From: DATFVA01 sp963771705
GTDB taxonomy: Bacteria > Bacteroidota > Ignavibacteria > Ignavibacteriales > Ignavibacteriaceae
Assembly: GCA_963771705.1 (NCBI GenBank)
Contig: CAVYUP010000005.1
Coordinates: 558,001-622,000 of the forward strand
DNA: 64,000 nucleotides
Reading direction: 5' to 3'
Notes under the pieces: model-generated
The model's input: the letters and a program-made list of their open reading frames with translations, nothing else
The model's database searches: none
Told to the model about the DNA's origin: nothing
Shown here: piece after piece, positions 24,104 to 33,231 of the stretch
How positions within the stretch are numbered: position 1 is the stretch's first letter
How the letters are laid out: the number at the start of each line of letters is the position of its first letter
Program-made: the position numbers and the translations under genes

Positions 24104-26419
24104 ATGATAGAATCTATTGCGCACGTAAGAAGGAATATTGATGATTCCTGGGAAGAGCCGCATCTTTTAGTAAACCATCTCCGTGAAACTGCAAACAGAG
24201 CCGGAAATTTTGCAGCAGATTTCGGCAATAAAGATTGGGGAGAAATTGCCGGATTTTGGCATGACTTGGGAAAATTTCTTCCAGCATGGCAAAAGTATCT
24301 TTGCCGAAAATCGGGTTATGATCCTGAAGCGCATATCGAAGAAAGCAACAACAGACCAAATCATAGCACGGCTGGTACCATATTATCAATTATTAAACTT
24401 GAAAAAAAATATCTAAAAGCTTCAAGACTGCTGGCTTATGTTATTGGAGGACATCATGCAGGATTGCCTGATTGGTACGCACACTTAGATAATCGCTTGC
24501 TTGATGACGATGGAAATCTAAATTCCTCAGAGGTTGAGCTAATTAAAACTATCCCAGATGCAAAGCAGTTTATTGAGAAGCCAATACCTAGATCATTCCC
24601 CTCTGTATTTTCCAATATTACTTCAAAAGAAAAACAAGTAGAGGGACTTGAGCATCTTCATCTTTGGGTAAGGATGTTGTTCTCCTGTCTCGTTGATGCG
24701 GATTTCCTGGACACAGAAAAATATATGGATGAAAAAATACGGAGTGGTTATCATTCATTATCTGAACTGAAAGACCTTTTCGACAAATACATGACAGAGA
24801 AGAAATCGGATAATAAACTTAATCTAAAGAGAAATGAGATTCTTGAACTATGCAGAACAAAAGCAAGCTTGCCGCCGGGATTCTTTTCTTTTACCGTCCC
24901 AACCGGCGGAGGGAAAACACTCTCCTCGATGGCTTTCGCTTTAGGCCATGCCTTAAAATACAATAAAAAGCGGATAATATTGGCAATCCCCTATACCAGT
25001 ATTATAGAGCAAACAGCAAAAGTATTTAAATACGGCACTGATAATGACGAAGAAATTCAAGAAAGAATTAAAAATAATAAACTACTTTTTGGTGAAGATC
25101 AGGTTGTAGAACATCATAGCAACCTTGATCCTGGAGAAGAAACATCTAAAAATCGATTAGCTTCTGAAAACTGGGATGCCCCCATAATCACTACCACTAA
25201 CGTACAATTATTTGAATCGTTGTTTGCAAACAGAACATCCGCTTGTAGAAAACTTCATAACATTTCAAACAGTATTATAATTCTTGATGAAGCACAAATG
25301 CTGCCGCAAGGTTACCTGAAACCTGTCCTTTCTGTTTTAAAAGGACTGGTTAATTATTTTGGTGTAACAGTTGTTTTTATGACGGCAACCCAACCTGCAA
25401 TAGCCGGAAAAATAGGTTCTGCACCAAATACCTTTGAAGGAGTGAAAAACGTTACAGAATTAATTGATGATCCAGCTTCACTTTCAAAAGACTTTAAGAG
25501 AGTTGAAATTAAATTCCCATCTGATTTAGGTCAACGCAAAGAATGGAATGACATTGCGGAAGAGCTTAGAACATATGAGCAAGTCTTATGCATTGTAAAT
25601 ACACGAAATGATTGCCGCAAACTTCATTCTTTAATGCCCGAAGGAACTATTCATCTCTCTGCATTTATGTGTGGAGAAGAACGAAGCGAAATTATTTCTG
25701 AAATAAAGAACAGGCTTAGACTGGGTAATCCCGTTCGAGTGGTAAGTACACAGCTTGTTGAAGCCGGGGTAGATATCGACTTTCCCGTTGTTTATCGCGC
25801 CTTTGCCGGACTTGATTCTATAGCACAAGCGGCGGGAAGATGCAACAGAGAAAATAAGCTGCCTGATCCTGGAAAAGTTATAGTATTCAATCCGCCAAAG
25901 CCATCCCCCCCAGGATTATTAAGGAAGGGCGAGGATGCCTGTAAAGCGATCATTCGCAATGATCAGAATAGGGAACTCACTCCTCAACTTTATTCCGCCG
26001 ATTTTAAATATTTATATACGAATCTTAATTCATTTGATGAAGCAGACTTTTATAACCATCTAGTAAAAGATGCCCCGGATTTCGCCTTTCAGTTTCGTAC
26101 TTATGCTCAAAAATTTAACTTGATCGATGCGGGAAAACAAATTAGCATCGTAATTTGGTACGAAAGCAAAAGGAAAGGTGTAAATAGCCTTGACCTTATA
26201 AAAAAGCTCAAGTATGGAGATCCGTCACGAGAATTATTGCGAAAATTGCAACGGTTTATTGTGAATGTTCCTGTTTACATCTTCGAAAATATTCGAAAAA
26301 ATAATTATATAGAAGAAGTTAATGGTTATTGGATACAGAGTGATCCAAATCTTTATAAACCCGGTTTAGGGTTATTAGGAAATGAACAGGATTGGTTAAT
26401 TGGAGACGGGGTTGTTTGA
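24104..26419 (+). CDS. cas3: CRISPR type I-C helicase-nuclease Cas3
   Basis: 771 aa HD-plus-helicase Cas3. The HD nuclease has His53-Asp54 (WHDLGK), NHSTAG near 86 and GGHHAGLPDW near 117. The helicase has Walker A PTGGGKT at 266-272, DEAQ at 395-398, MTATQP near 427 and motif VI QAAGRCNRE near 580. It degrades target DNA after Cascade recruitment. I start at the ATG at 24104 (MIESIAHV). A TTG-initiated frame reaches 24065 but the extension has no conserved content; a GAAGGAG lies at 24081-24087, rather far. It is first gene of the type I-C operon, 120 bp before cas5c. Confidence 0.95.
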   Translation: MIESIAHVRRNIDDSWEEPHLLVNHLRETANRAGNFAADFGNKDWGEIAGFWHDLGKFLPAWQKYLCRKSGYDPEAHIEESNNRPNHSTAGTILSIIKLEKKYLKASRLLAYVIGGHHAGLPDWYAHLDNRLLDDDGNLNSSEVELIKTIPDAKQFIEKPIPRSFPSVFSNITSKEKQVEGLEHLHLWVRMLFSCLVDADFLDTEKYMDEKIRSGYHSLSELKDLFDKYMTEKKSDNKLNLKRNEILELCRTKASLPPGFFSFTVPTGGGKTLSSMAFALGHALKYNKKRIILAIPYTSIIEQTAKVFKYGTDNDEEIQERIKNNKLLFGEDQVVEHHSNLDPGEETSKNRLASENWDAPIITTTNVQLFESLFANRTSACRKLHNISNSIIILDEAQMLPQGYLKPVLSVLKGLVNYFGVTVVFMTATQPAIAGKIGSAPNTFEGVKNVTELIDDPASLSKDFKRVEIKFPSDLGQRKEWNDIAEELRTYEQVLCIVNTRNDCRKLHSLMPEGTIHLSAFMCGEERSEIISEIKNRLRLGNPVRVVSTQLVEAGVDIDFPVVYRAFAGLDSIAQAAGRCNRENKLPDPGKVIVFNPPKPSPPGLLRKGEDACKAIIRNDQNRELTPQLYSADFKYLYTNLNSFDEADFYNHLVKDAPDFAFQFRTYAQKFNLIDAGKQISIVIWYESKRKGVNSLDLIKKLKYGDPSRELLRKLQRFIVNVPVYIFENIRKNNYIEEVNGYWIQSDPNLYKPGLGLLGNEQDWLIGDGVV

Positions 26420-26539
26420 AAATTCCATCTGAAAAATATGACATCCCTAATAGGATTTTACCTGCCCGATATTTTGGAGAAAATTTATTTGACAATAATT
26501 TAAGCCCTATAGGGTTGAATATCTTAGGAGGAAACATGT

Positions 26540-27301
26540 ATGAACAGTATTAACTACAAACCCTTTTGTCTGGAGATTTGGGGAGACTATGCCTGTTTTA
26601 CACGCCCTGAAATGAAAGTAGAGCGTGTAAGCTACGATGTCCCCACCCCATCTTCAGTTCGGGCAGTTTTTGAATCTATTTTCTGGAAACCTGCAATTCG
26701 ATGGCATCCGATAAAGGTTGATATAATAAATCCAATAAAATGGATTTCTGTTAGGCGAAACGAAATAGGAGCGGTTATGAGTCCAAGAAGTACTGAAATA
26801 CTAATTGAGGATAATCGTCAGCAGAGAGCAGGATATTTTTTACGTGAAGTTAAATATCGTTTTTATGCCGTCTTGGAATACATTCCTCTTAACCAAAGAA
26901 AGAATAATAATCATTCTGCTGTTCCTGAAAATCTATGGGACCCCGAAGAAAGAGATTTTATGTGGGAGAATAAAAAGGCCTGGGAAGAAAAGAAGGACAC
27001 CATAAGAGAAGAAGAAACACCGGGGAAATACATCTCAATCTTTGAAAGAAGAGCAAAAAAAGGACAATGTTTTAATCGACCTTATTTAGGCACACGAGAG
27101 TTTAGCTGTTATTTCAAATTGATAAAAGATTTTGAATCAAATCCGGCAGCAACAATTGATGAAACCAGAGAACTAGGTTTTATGCTTTACGATATGGATT
27201 TTACCGATTTGAAAGATCCAAAGCCAATGTTCTTCCCGGCAAAAATTGATCATGGAACTGTAAGTTTTCCACGATTAGATAGCGAGGAGATAAGGAAATG
27301 A
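26540..27301 (+). CDS. cas5c: CRISPR type I-C Cas5c (Cas5d), crRNA-processing subunit
   Basis: 253 aa, the normal length of Cas5c/Cas5d. It has the N-terminal Cas5 pattern (CLEIWGDYACFTRPEMKVERVSY), then PSSVRAVFESIFW and IRWHP. In type I-C, Cas5c replaces Cas6: it cuts the repeat RNA and caps the 5' handle. The start is fixed by TAGGAGG (26525-26531); the nearer ATG at 26536 runs into a stop after five codons. It overlaps cas8c by 4 bp (ATGA). Confidence 0.95.
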   Translation: MNSINYKPFCLEIWGDYACFTRPEMKVERVSYDVPTPSSVRAVFESIFWKPAIRWHPIKVDIINPIKWISVRRNEIGAVMSPRSTEILIEDNRQQRAGYFLREVKYRFYAVLEYIPLNQRKNNNHSAVPENLWDPEERDFMWENKKAWEEKKDTIREEETPGKYISIFERRAKKGQCFNRPYLGTREFSCYFKLIKDFESNPAATIDETRELGFMLYDMDFTDLKDPKPMFFPAKIDHGTVSFPRLDSEEIRK

Positions 27302-29061
27302 TATTAAAAGCATTGTACGATTATTACCAAAGCAATAAAGATTTCCTCCCACAAGAAGGCTTTGAATTAAAGGAAATAAAGTTCTTGATCATTATTAATC
27401 AGGAAGGAAAATTTATAGATCTTCAGGATTTAAGAGAAGGTAGAAAGGGAAAAAACTTCCTATTACCTAGATCCATAGAACGTTCCGGCTCCAGTTCCTG
27501 GCAAACAGCTTTTTTGTTATGGGATCACTTTGGATATGTTCTTGCACATCCCAAAAATAATTCGAATGAGTCGATTGAGATGGCTAATAAACAGCAGGAA
27601 TCCTTTCTAAATAAAATTAAAGCCTTACCGGAAAATATAAAGATTGATGAAGGTGTTAAAGCAGTTTTGTTATTTTATGAATCAAACCAAGTTGAGGAAG
27701 TAAAAAAGCATCCTAACTGGGAAGATTGTGTTAAAATTCCAGGTTGTAATCTAACTTTTCGTCTTGATAATGATACAGAACTTATTCCACAAAGAAAATT
27801 AATATCAAAATATCAAAAAAAGCAGGCATTTAATGACCGAAATATAAATGATGAACCACAAATTATTGAAACTTGTTTAATTACAGGGGAGAAAGGACCT
27901 ATAGCACGTTTACACACACCGACGTCAATTGCTGGTTCAAAAAGTAATGCCAAATTGATTTCTTTTCAGAAAAAAAGTGGTTTTGATTCTTACGGCAAAG
28001 AGCAGGCATTCAATGCTCCAATTTCTGTAAAAGCTGAGTCGGCTTATAGCACCGCATTAAAACATCTCATCGGTTCTTCAACAAACAAAAAAATAATTTC
28101 CGATACTACGGTTTTATTCTGGTCTGAGCAAATCTCAACAGTTATAAATGCTGAAGAAGTTTTTTCATGGGTAATTGCTTCACAAAAAGTTGGTGAAGAC
28201 AATCCAGATAAAGGTGTAAAAGTTATCGATTCACTCTATAATGCGATATTTACCGGACAATTACCCAAAGAAAGGAATAATCACTTCTATGTATTAGGAC
28301 TAGCCCCCAATGCTGCAAGAATTTCCGTTCGGTTTTGGAAGATGCCTTCAGTTGAAGATTTTGGTATGAATATAAAACAACATTTCGATGATTTCAAAAT
28401 AGTCCACGGACCGAAGGATGTTCAACATCTGACTCTCTATCAGATTCTTTCAGCTACTGCTTTAGGTTATAAAATGGAGAATGTACCTCCAAACCTTGCA
28501 GGAAAAGTAATAGAAAGCGTTATAGACGGAACAATTTATCCTAATACTTTATTACAACAATGCATTAGAAGAATAAGAGCAGAACAAACTGTAAACCGTT
28601 CACGAGCTGCTATTCTAAAAGCTTATATGAATCGTTTAAACAGAATTTATAAAAAAAATGAAAAGGAGATAACAATGGCTCTTGACCTAGCAAATAGTAA
28701 TAGCGGATATCGAATGGGACGACTTTTCGCTGTATTAGAAAAAATACAAGAAGAAGCAAATACTGGAATAAATTCCACCATTAAAGACAGGTTTTATGGT
28801 GCTGCATCAAGTAGTCCTGTATCTGTCTTTTCTCAATTGCTCAAACTAAAAAATCATCACTTACCAAAGCTTCCACAGGGAAGAAAGATTTATTTTGAAA
28901 AATTAATTGGAGAAATAATGTCTGAGATTTCTACTTTCCCAGCGAACCTTGCATTAAATGAGCAAGCATATTTCTCTATTGGATATTATCATCAAAGGCA
29001 GGATTTCTTTGCAAGTAAAAAGGATTCTGAAAAATTAGAAACTTCAGTAAATAATATATAA
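27298..29061 (+). CDS. cas8c: CRISPR type I-C large subunit Cas8c (Csd1)
   Basis: 587 aa, typical of Csd1/Cas8c. Family features include an ILKALYDYYQ-type start, a CLITGEKGPIARLHTPTS region near 200 and a FYVLGLAPNAARISVRFW motif near 330. The large subunit of Cascade recognises the PAM and recruits Cas3. The C-terminal 128 residues can be translated separately from an internal start (see cas11c). The gene begins within the last codons of cas5c and ends 11 bp before cas7c. Confidence 0.95.
   Translation: MILKALYDYYQSNKDFLPQEGFELKEIKFLIIINQEGKFIDLQDLREGRKGKNFLLPRSIERSGSSSWQTAFLLWDHFGYVLAHPKNNSNESIEMANKQQESFLNKIKALPENIKIDEGVKAVLLFYESNQVEEVKKHPNWEDCVKIPGCNLTFRLDNDTELIPQRKLISKYQKKQAFNDRNINDEPQIIETCLITGEKGPIARLHTPTSIAGSKSNAKLISFQKKSGFDSYGKEQAFNAPISVKAESAYSTALKHLIGSSTNKKIISDTTVLFWSEQISTVINAEEVFSWVIASQKVGEDNPDKGVKVIDSLYNAIFTGQLPKERNNHFYVLGLAPNAARISVRFWKMPSVEDFGMNIKQHFDDFKIVHGPKDVQHLTLYQILSATALGYKMENVPPNLAGKVIESVIDGTIYPNTLLQQCIRRIRAEQTVNRSRAAILKAYMNRLNRIYKKNEKEITMALDLANSNSGYRMGRLFAVLEKIQEEANTGINSTIKDRFYGAASSSPVSVFSQLLKLKNHHLPKLPQGRKIYFEKLIGEIMSEISTFPANLALNEQAYFSIGYYHQRQDFFASKKDSEKLETSVNNI
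28675..29061 (+). CDS. cas11c: Cas11c small subunit from an internal start in cas8c
   Basis: In-frame ATG at codon 460 of cas8c, preceded by AAAAGGAG (28661-28668) with 6 nt between. This is the best Shine-Dalgarno in the cas operon, in a place where no start would otherwise be expected. The product is 128 aa, begins MALDLANSNSGYRMGRLFAV and is mostly helical. It is established for type I-C that the small subunit Cas11c is made this way from cas8c and lines the Cascade belly. The start in this organism is inference from the sequence. Confidence 0.82.
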   Translation: MALDLANSNSGYRMGRLFAVLEKIQEEANTGINSTIKDRFYGAASSSPVSVFSQLLKLKNHHLPKLPQGRKIYFEKLIGEIMSEISTFPANLALNEQAYFSIGYYHQRQDFFASKKDSEKLETSVNNI

Positions 29062-29072
29062 GGAATAAAAAA

Positions 29073-29984
29073 ATGAACTTAATTAACAAACGCTATGATT
29101 TTGTTTTTTTCTTCGACGTGAAAGATGGTAACCCGAATGGTGATCCAGATGCTGGAAACCTTCCACGTATTGATGCCGAAACAGGCATGGGATTGGTTAC
29201 TGACGTATGTATAAAAAGGAAGGTTCGTAATTACGTGCAAATTACTCAAGCAAAAGATAATCAAATTAAAAATGGCTATAATATTTTTATTAAAGAAAAG
29301 GCTGTCTTAAACCGTCAAATTTTAGATGCTTATAATAAGCTAGGTATTAACCTTGAAGAGAAGCCCACTGATCAAAAAAATGGAACAAAGCGAAATAAAA
29401 AAGGGGAGGCTCAGGGTGAAGAAATTCCGACAGGACGTGACAAAATGTGCGCCGATTATTATGATGTTAGAACATTTGGAGCAGTAATGAGTACCGGGGC
29501 AAATGCCGGACAGGTCCGAGGACCAGTCCAGCTAACTTTTGCCCGTTCAGTTGAGCCTGTTATTGCTTTAGAGCATAGTATAACGAGAGTAGCCAAAACA
29601 ACTGAAGAAAGGTCAGAAACAAGGGGTTCTGAAATGGGACGCAAGTATACTGTGCCATATGGTTTGTACCGCACACATGGTTTTATTTCTGCTCACCTTG
29701 CAAAACAAACAGGGTTTTCTAGTGAGGACCTTGAGCTTTTCTGGAACGCGATGCAAGAGATGTTCGATCATGATCATTCTGCTGCACGTGGACTCATGAG
29801 CACCAGAAAACTAATAGTGTTCGAACACAAAGATGCTCTCGGCAATAAACCGGCACATGAACTTTTCTCGAGAGTCGATCATAAAAGAACAACTAACGGT
29901 CCCGCAAGAGATTACTCTGATTATGAAATTTATCTTGATGGAGAGACATTCCCAGAAACATTTAAGGTCGTAAAGGTTGAATAG
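29073..29984 (+). CDS. cas7c: CRISPR type I-C backbone Cas7c (Csd2)
   Basis: 303 aa with the signature Cas7 start (FVFFFDVKDGNPNGDPDAGN, residues 11-30) and VTDVCIKRKVRNYV. A family-typical block, GAVMSTGANAGQVRGPVQLTF, lies near residue 133. It forms the crRNA-binding backbone of Cascade in several copies. It ends the interference module; 138 bp then separate it from cas4, with a perfect hairpin in between. Confidence 0.95.
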   Translation: MNLINKRYDFVFFFDVKDGNPNGDPDAGNLPRIDAETGMGLVTDVCIKRKVRNYVQITQAKDNQIKNGYNIFIKEKAVLNRQILDAYNKLGINLEEKPTDQKNGTKRNKKGEAQGEEIPTGRDKMCADYYDVRTFGAVMSTGANAGQVRGPVQLTFARSVEPVIALEHSITRVAKTTEERSETRGSEMGRKYTVPYGLYRTHGFISAHLAKQTGFSSEDLELFWNAMQEMFDHDHSAARGLMSTRKLIVFEHKDALGNKPAHELFSRVDHKRTTNGPARDYSDYEIYLDGETFPETFKVVKVE

Positions 29985-30038
29985 CTTCTTATCGACAGGG
30001 AAGACACCGTTCAAGAAACAATATTTTGCTTATGGCAA

Positions 30039-30057
30039 ACTTACTTCTAAAGTAAGT
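30039..30057 (+). promoter_or_regulatory. Hairpin between the interference and adaptation modules
   Basis: ACTTACTT (30039-30046), loop CTA, AAGTAAGT (30050-30057): a perfect 8-bp stem with no T-run, midway between cas7c and cas4. It could stabilise the upstream mRNA end, attenuate read-through or be a DNA-binding dyad. Confidence 0.45.
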
Positions 30058-30122
30058 AAGGAAACCAATGCCTTAGGATGACAAAGGTTTTAATACAGAA
30101 GTAGTAATATTAGGAGAAAGTA

Positions 30123-30746
30123 GTGTACTCCGAAGATGATTTTATTTCAATCAGCGCGCTGCAGCATTATGTTTATTGTCCCAGGCAGTGTGCACTCATA
30201 CATGTAGAAGATGCCTGGAGTGAAAACCTGTTTACTGTTCGTGGGGAAATACTGCACGAAAAGGTTGACACGGACACTTATGAGACCCGTGGAGACATTA
30301 AAACAGTTCGGGGTTTGAGGATACATTCTTTTACATATGGATTGGTCGGCAGATGTGATGTTGTTGAGTATCGTAAGACAAAGACTGGTATGATTGTTTT
30401 CCCTGTTGAATATAAATCTGGCAAACCAAAGGAAAATATCAGTGATATGGTTCAGCTTTGTGCACAAACACTTTGCCTGGAAGAAATGCTTGAAACAAGA
30501 ATTGAAAAAGCAGCTTTCTTCTATGGGAAGATAAGAAGAAGAAGCATTATTGAAATAAATAAAAAGTTAAGGTTAGAAACTGAAAATATAATAAGTGAAG
30601 TTCGGAAGATAGTTTCATCCAAAATCATCCCTTCTGCAGAGTATGAGTCAAAATGCCGCAATTGCTCCCTGCAATCAATTTGTCAGCCGAAAGCAATGAA
30701 CAAAAGAAAACTCCAAAACTACATCAGCGAATTGTATTCAGCATGA
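30123..30746 (+). CDS. cas4: CRISPR Cas4 exonuclease
   Basis: 207 aa. It starts with GTG, fixed by TAGGAG 7-8 nt upstream (30111-30116). Iron-sulfur cysteines are visible: CPRQC at 19-23 near the N-terminus, and Cys178, Cys181 and Cys187 (CRNCSLQSIC) at the end. RecB-like nuclease residues appear in GRCDVVE and FPVEYKSGK. Cas4 trims prespacers and fixes PAM orientation and spacer length during acquisition with Cas1-Cas2. All hallmark residues seem present, which matters because the adjacent array has irregular spacer lengths. Confidence 0.94.
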   Translation: MYSEDDFISISALQHYVYCPRQCALIHVEDAWSENLFTVRGEILHEKVDTDTYETRGDIKTVRGLRIHSFTYGLVGRCDVVEYRKTKTGMIVFPVEYKSGKPKENISDMVQLCAQTLCLEEMLETRIEKAAFFYGKIRRRSIIEINKKLRLETENIISEVRKIVSSKIIPSAEYESKCRNCSLQSICQPKAMNKRKLQNYISELYSA

Positions 30747-30828
30747 ATTACCTCCAAGTCTTAATGAATATGAGCTACGTGATTAAACTTTATTTGTCTC
30801 TATATATTAATCGAAACGACAATTAAAA

Positions 30829-31857
30829 ATGAAAAAACATCTTAACACACTTTACATCACTTCAGATGATGCATATCTTCATAAAGAACGGGAAACTTTT
30901 ATAGTGGAAGTGAACGGAACTAAAGCTTTTCAGGCACCTGTTCATTCAATTGAAAATATTGTGTGCTTTGGATTTAAAGCTTTGACCCCGCAGGTTATGG
31001 CATTTTGTGCCGAGAACAATGTTGGAATAAGTTACCTGACTGAAACAGGAAAATTTTTAGCAAGGGTATATGGTGCCCAAAAAGGAAATGTTTTGCTAAG
31101 GAAAGCGCAGTACATAATTTCAGATAATGAATATGAATCATTGAAGATTGCAAAACCAATAATTGCAGCCAAAGTTTCCAATTACCGTCATTTGCTTCTT
31201 CGGCACCAGCGTAATCATCCAGATAATTTGCCTGATGAGATAGCGCTTTCAGCAGATACCTTAGGTAACAGACTTAACAATATAAAACAGGCAGAAACCT
31301 TAGACGAACTACGTGGTTATGAAGGAGAATGTGCGAACGTTTATTTTGGTGTTTTATCTCATCTTATTACGAGCCAACAGGATGATTTTTCTTTTATTAA
31401 AAGATCAAAGCGTCCCCCGCTAGATCCAGCAAATGCTCTATTGTCTTTTTTGTATGCAATATTAGCGAATGATGTTCGATCGGCACTGGAAACCGTAGGG
31501 CTTGATCCACAGGTAGGTTTTCTTCATCAATTAAGACCGGGAAGACCATCGCTTGCACTGGATATTATGGAAGAATTCAGGGCTTATCTTGGTGACAGGG
31601 TAATGCTGAATTTGATTAATCTGAGACAGGTGGCTATAAAAGATTTTGAAATCAGAGAGTCGGGAGAAGTACGAATGTCTGATAAAGCAAGAAAAGAATT
31701 GCTTACGGCATATCAAAAGAGAAAACAGGAAGAAATTACTCATCCATTTCTGGGTGAAAAAATGACAATCGGACTTTTGCCTCATATACAGGCACAACTG
31801 CTGGCAAGATATATACGCGGTGATATGGATACTTATCCTCCATTTTACTTGAAGTAA
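30829..31857 (+). CDS. cas1: CRISPR integrase Cas1
   Basis: 342 aa type I-C Cas1. The N-terminal beta domain (LYITSDDAYLHKERET) is followed by the helical integrase domain, with catalytic Glu in GYEGECANVYFG (about residue 168), His in VGFLHQLRPGRPSLALDI (about 232) and the acidic residues after it. With Cas2 it inserts spacers at the leader end. It is in the same operon as cas4 (82 bp upstream) and cas2 (52 bp downstream). Confidence 0.96.
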   Translation: MKKHLNTLYITSDDAYLHKERETFIVEVNGTKAFQAPVHSIENIVCFGFKALTPQVMAFCAENNVGISYLTETGKFLARVYGAQKGNVLLRKAQYIISDNEYESLKIAKPIIAAKVSNYRHLLLRHQRNHPDNLPDEIALSADTLGNRLNNIKQAETLDELRGYEGECANVYFGVLSHLITSQQDDFSFIKRSKRPPLDPANALLSFLYAILANDVRSALETVGLDPQVGFLHQLRPGRPSLALDIMEEFRAYLGDRVMLNLINLRQVAIKDFEIRESGEVRMSDKARKELLTAYQKRKQEEITHPFLGEKMTIGLLPHIQAQLLARYIRGDMDTYPPFYLK

Positions 31858-31909
31858 AAGATAAAATAAGTCCCAAGTTTATTATTCATTTTAAATGATA
31901 AATTGAATT

Positions 31910-32200
31910 ATGATGGTAGTAGTAAGTTATGATGTATCAACTAAAACCTTAGCTGGAAAGAAGAGGTTAAAGAAAGTTGCCGATACATGTCTGAACTTTG
32001 GGATACGCGCTCAAAACTCCGTTTTCGAATGTGTAATCGAACCTGCACAATGGGAAATCCTTAAGAATGAACTATTAAATCTATATAATGAGGAAGAAGA
32101 TAATCTGCGTTTTTATTATTTAGGTTCCAATTACAAGAGACGCATTGAAAGTTTCGGAAAAAGTAAAAACCTTAATATAGACGATACCTTAATTCTCTAG
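31910..32200 (+). CDS. cas2: CRISPR adaptation protein Cas2
   Basis: 96 aa, full Cas2 length, with the beta1 motif VVVSYDVST (Asp8 in the usual position), the VQNSVFECVIE-like strand (RAQNSVFECVIEP) and the LRFYYLGS strand. It dimerises between two Cas1 dimers as the spacer ruler and adaptor. Its stop lies directly before an inverted repeat in the leader. Confidence 0.96.
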   Translation: MMVVVSYDVSTKTLAGKKRLKKVADTCLNFGIRAQNSVFECVIEPAQWEILKNELLNLYNEEEDNLRFYYLGSNYKRRIESFGKSKNLNIDDTLIL

Positions 32201-32362
32201 GCGCTAACTTAAGCACACATAGAAATGCCAGGGTGTTAGCGGTGGGAAAATTTTATAATATGACAACTTTAATAATTAAATTTTCATTTTTAGCGATAAT
32301 AAACTATCTAAGCGATATGAGGGATTTAATTCCTTTTATAATAATAAGTTAAAAGGATAGCA
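32201..32362 (+). promoter_or_regulatory. CRISPR leader
   Basis: 162 bp of AT-rich DNA between cas2 and the first repeat. It begins with an inverted pair CGCTAAC (32202-32208) and GTTAGCG (32235-32241), 26 nt apart. I recall similar elements just after cas2 in other type I-C loci, from memory. The remaining leader is A/T-rich, as expected for an array promoter and integration-host-factor-like bending. No exact promoter can be assigned. Confidence 0.7.
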
Positions 32363-33111
32363 GTCGCACCCTTCACGGGTGCGTGGATTGAAACATAATG
32401 CTAATTCAAGTATTCGTCGCACCCTTCACGGGTGCGTGGATTGAAACTAACTCATATGCCATACTGATTAGTCGCACCCTTCACGGGTGCGTGGATTGAA
32501 ACTAATATAATCGCACTAATGCATTGACTAATTGATTCTAGTCGCACCCTTCACGGGTGCGTGGATTGAAACCTATATATGTGAAGATTCACCTGAAGGT
32601 CGCACCCTTCACGGGTGCGTGGATTGAAACTTGTAATATGCATAATCAGTCGCACCCTTCACGTGCGTGGATTGAAACTAGTATATCTAATGTTATGTCG
32701 CACCCTTCACGGGTGCGTGGATTGAAACATGAATTATAATCTGTGACATCATATAGACTGTTCATGGTCGCACCCTTCACGGGTGCGTGGATTGAAACTT
32801 GAACGATATTGATCCTTGATAGAATTAACGTCGCACCCTTCACGGGTGCGTGGATTGAAACCTGGTCAGCTTAAAATAACCGTACTTTAGGTCGCACCCT
32901 TCACGGGTGCGTGGATTGAAACTTCCTTGTAGCCGTAGTGACGTAGAATCAGATCGTCGCACCCTTCACGGGTGCGTGGATTGAAACATGTAGAAATGAA
33001 CTTATGATATATAATGCCATCAAGTCGCACCCTTCACGGGTGCGTGGATTGAAACGGCTCGGACTATTTTTATCAATATTTCCGCAACGTCGCACCTTCA
33101 CAGGTGCATGG
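32363..33111 (+). CRISPR. Type I-C CRISPR array with irregular spacers
   Basis: Consensus 32-bp repeat begins GTCGCACCCTTCACGGG and ends TGCGTGGATTGAAAC; CGCACCC and GGGTGCG form a 7-bp stem. Copies start at 32363, 32416, 32471, 32541, 32599, 32649, 32697, 32767, 32830, 32891, 32956 and 33024, with a degenerate terminal copy at 33089-33111. The copy at 32649 lacks GG in the stem and is 30 bp. Spacer lengths from the leader are 21, 23, 38, 26, 18, 18, 38, 31, 29, 33, 36 and 33 bp. Type I-C spacers are usually about 33-37 bp, so half of these are too short. Spacers are AT-rich and none matches this window by eye. Orientation follows the ATTGAAAC 3' end and the upstream leader. Confidence 0.97.
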
Positions 33112-33231
33112 GTAACGGGATTAGATTATGGGGGTTTTTGATCCAAATCACATAGTATATAACCATTCATCAGAATTAATTTGGATTTTAGCTGACGATA
33201 TTCTACATTTGGAAACCGAAAAAACAATATG

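Noticed and set aside
32557..32739. 60-aa ORF across the CRISPR array (and a 65-aa one on the other strand at 32646-32843)
   Set aside because: Their sequence is simply the translated repeat (VAPFTGAWIE-type and its reverse), a common false gene in arrays.
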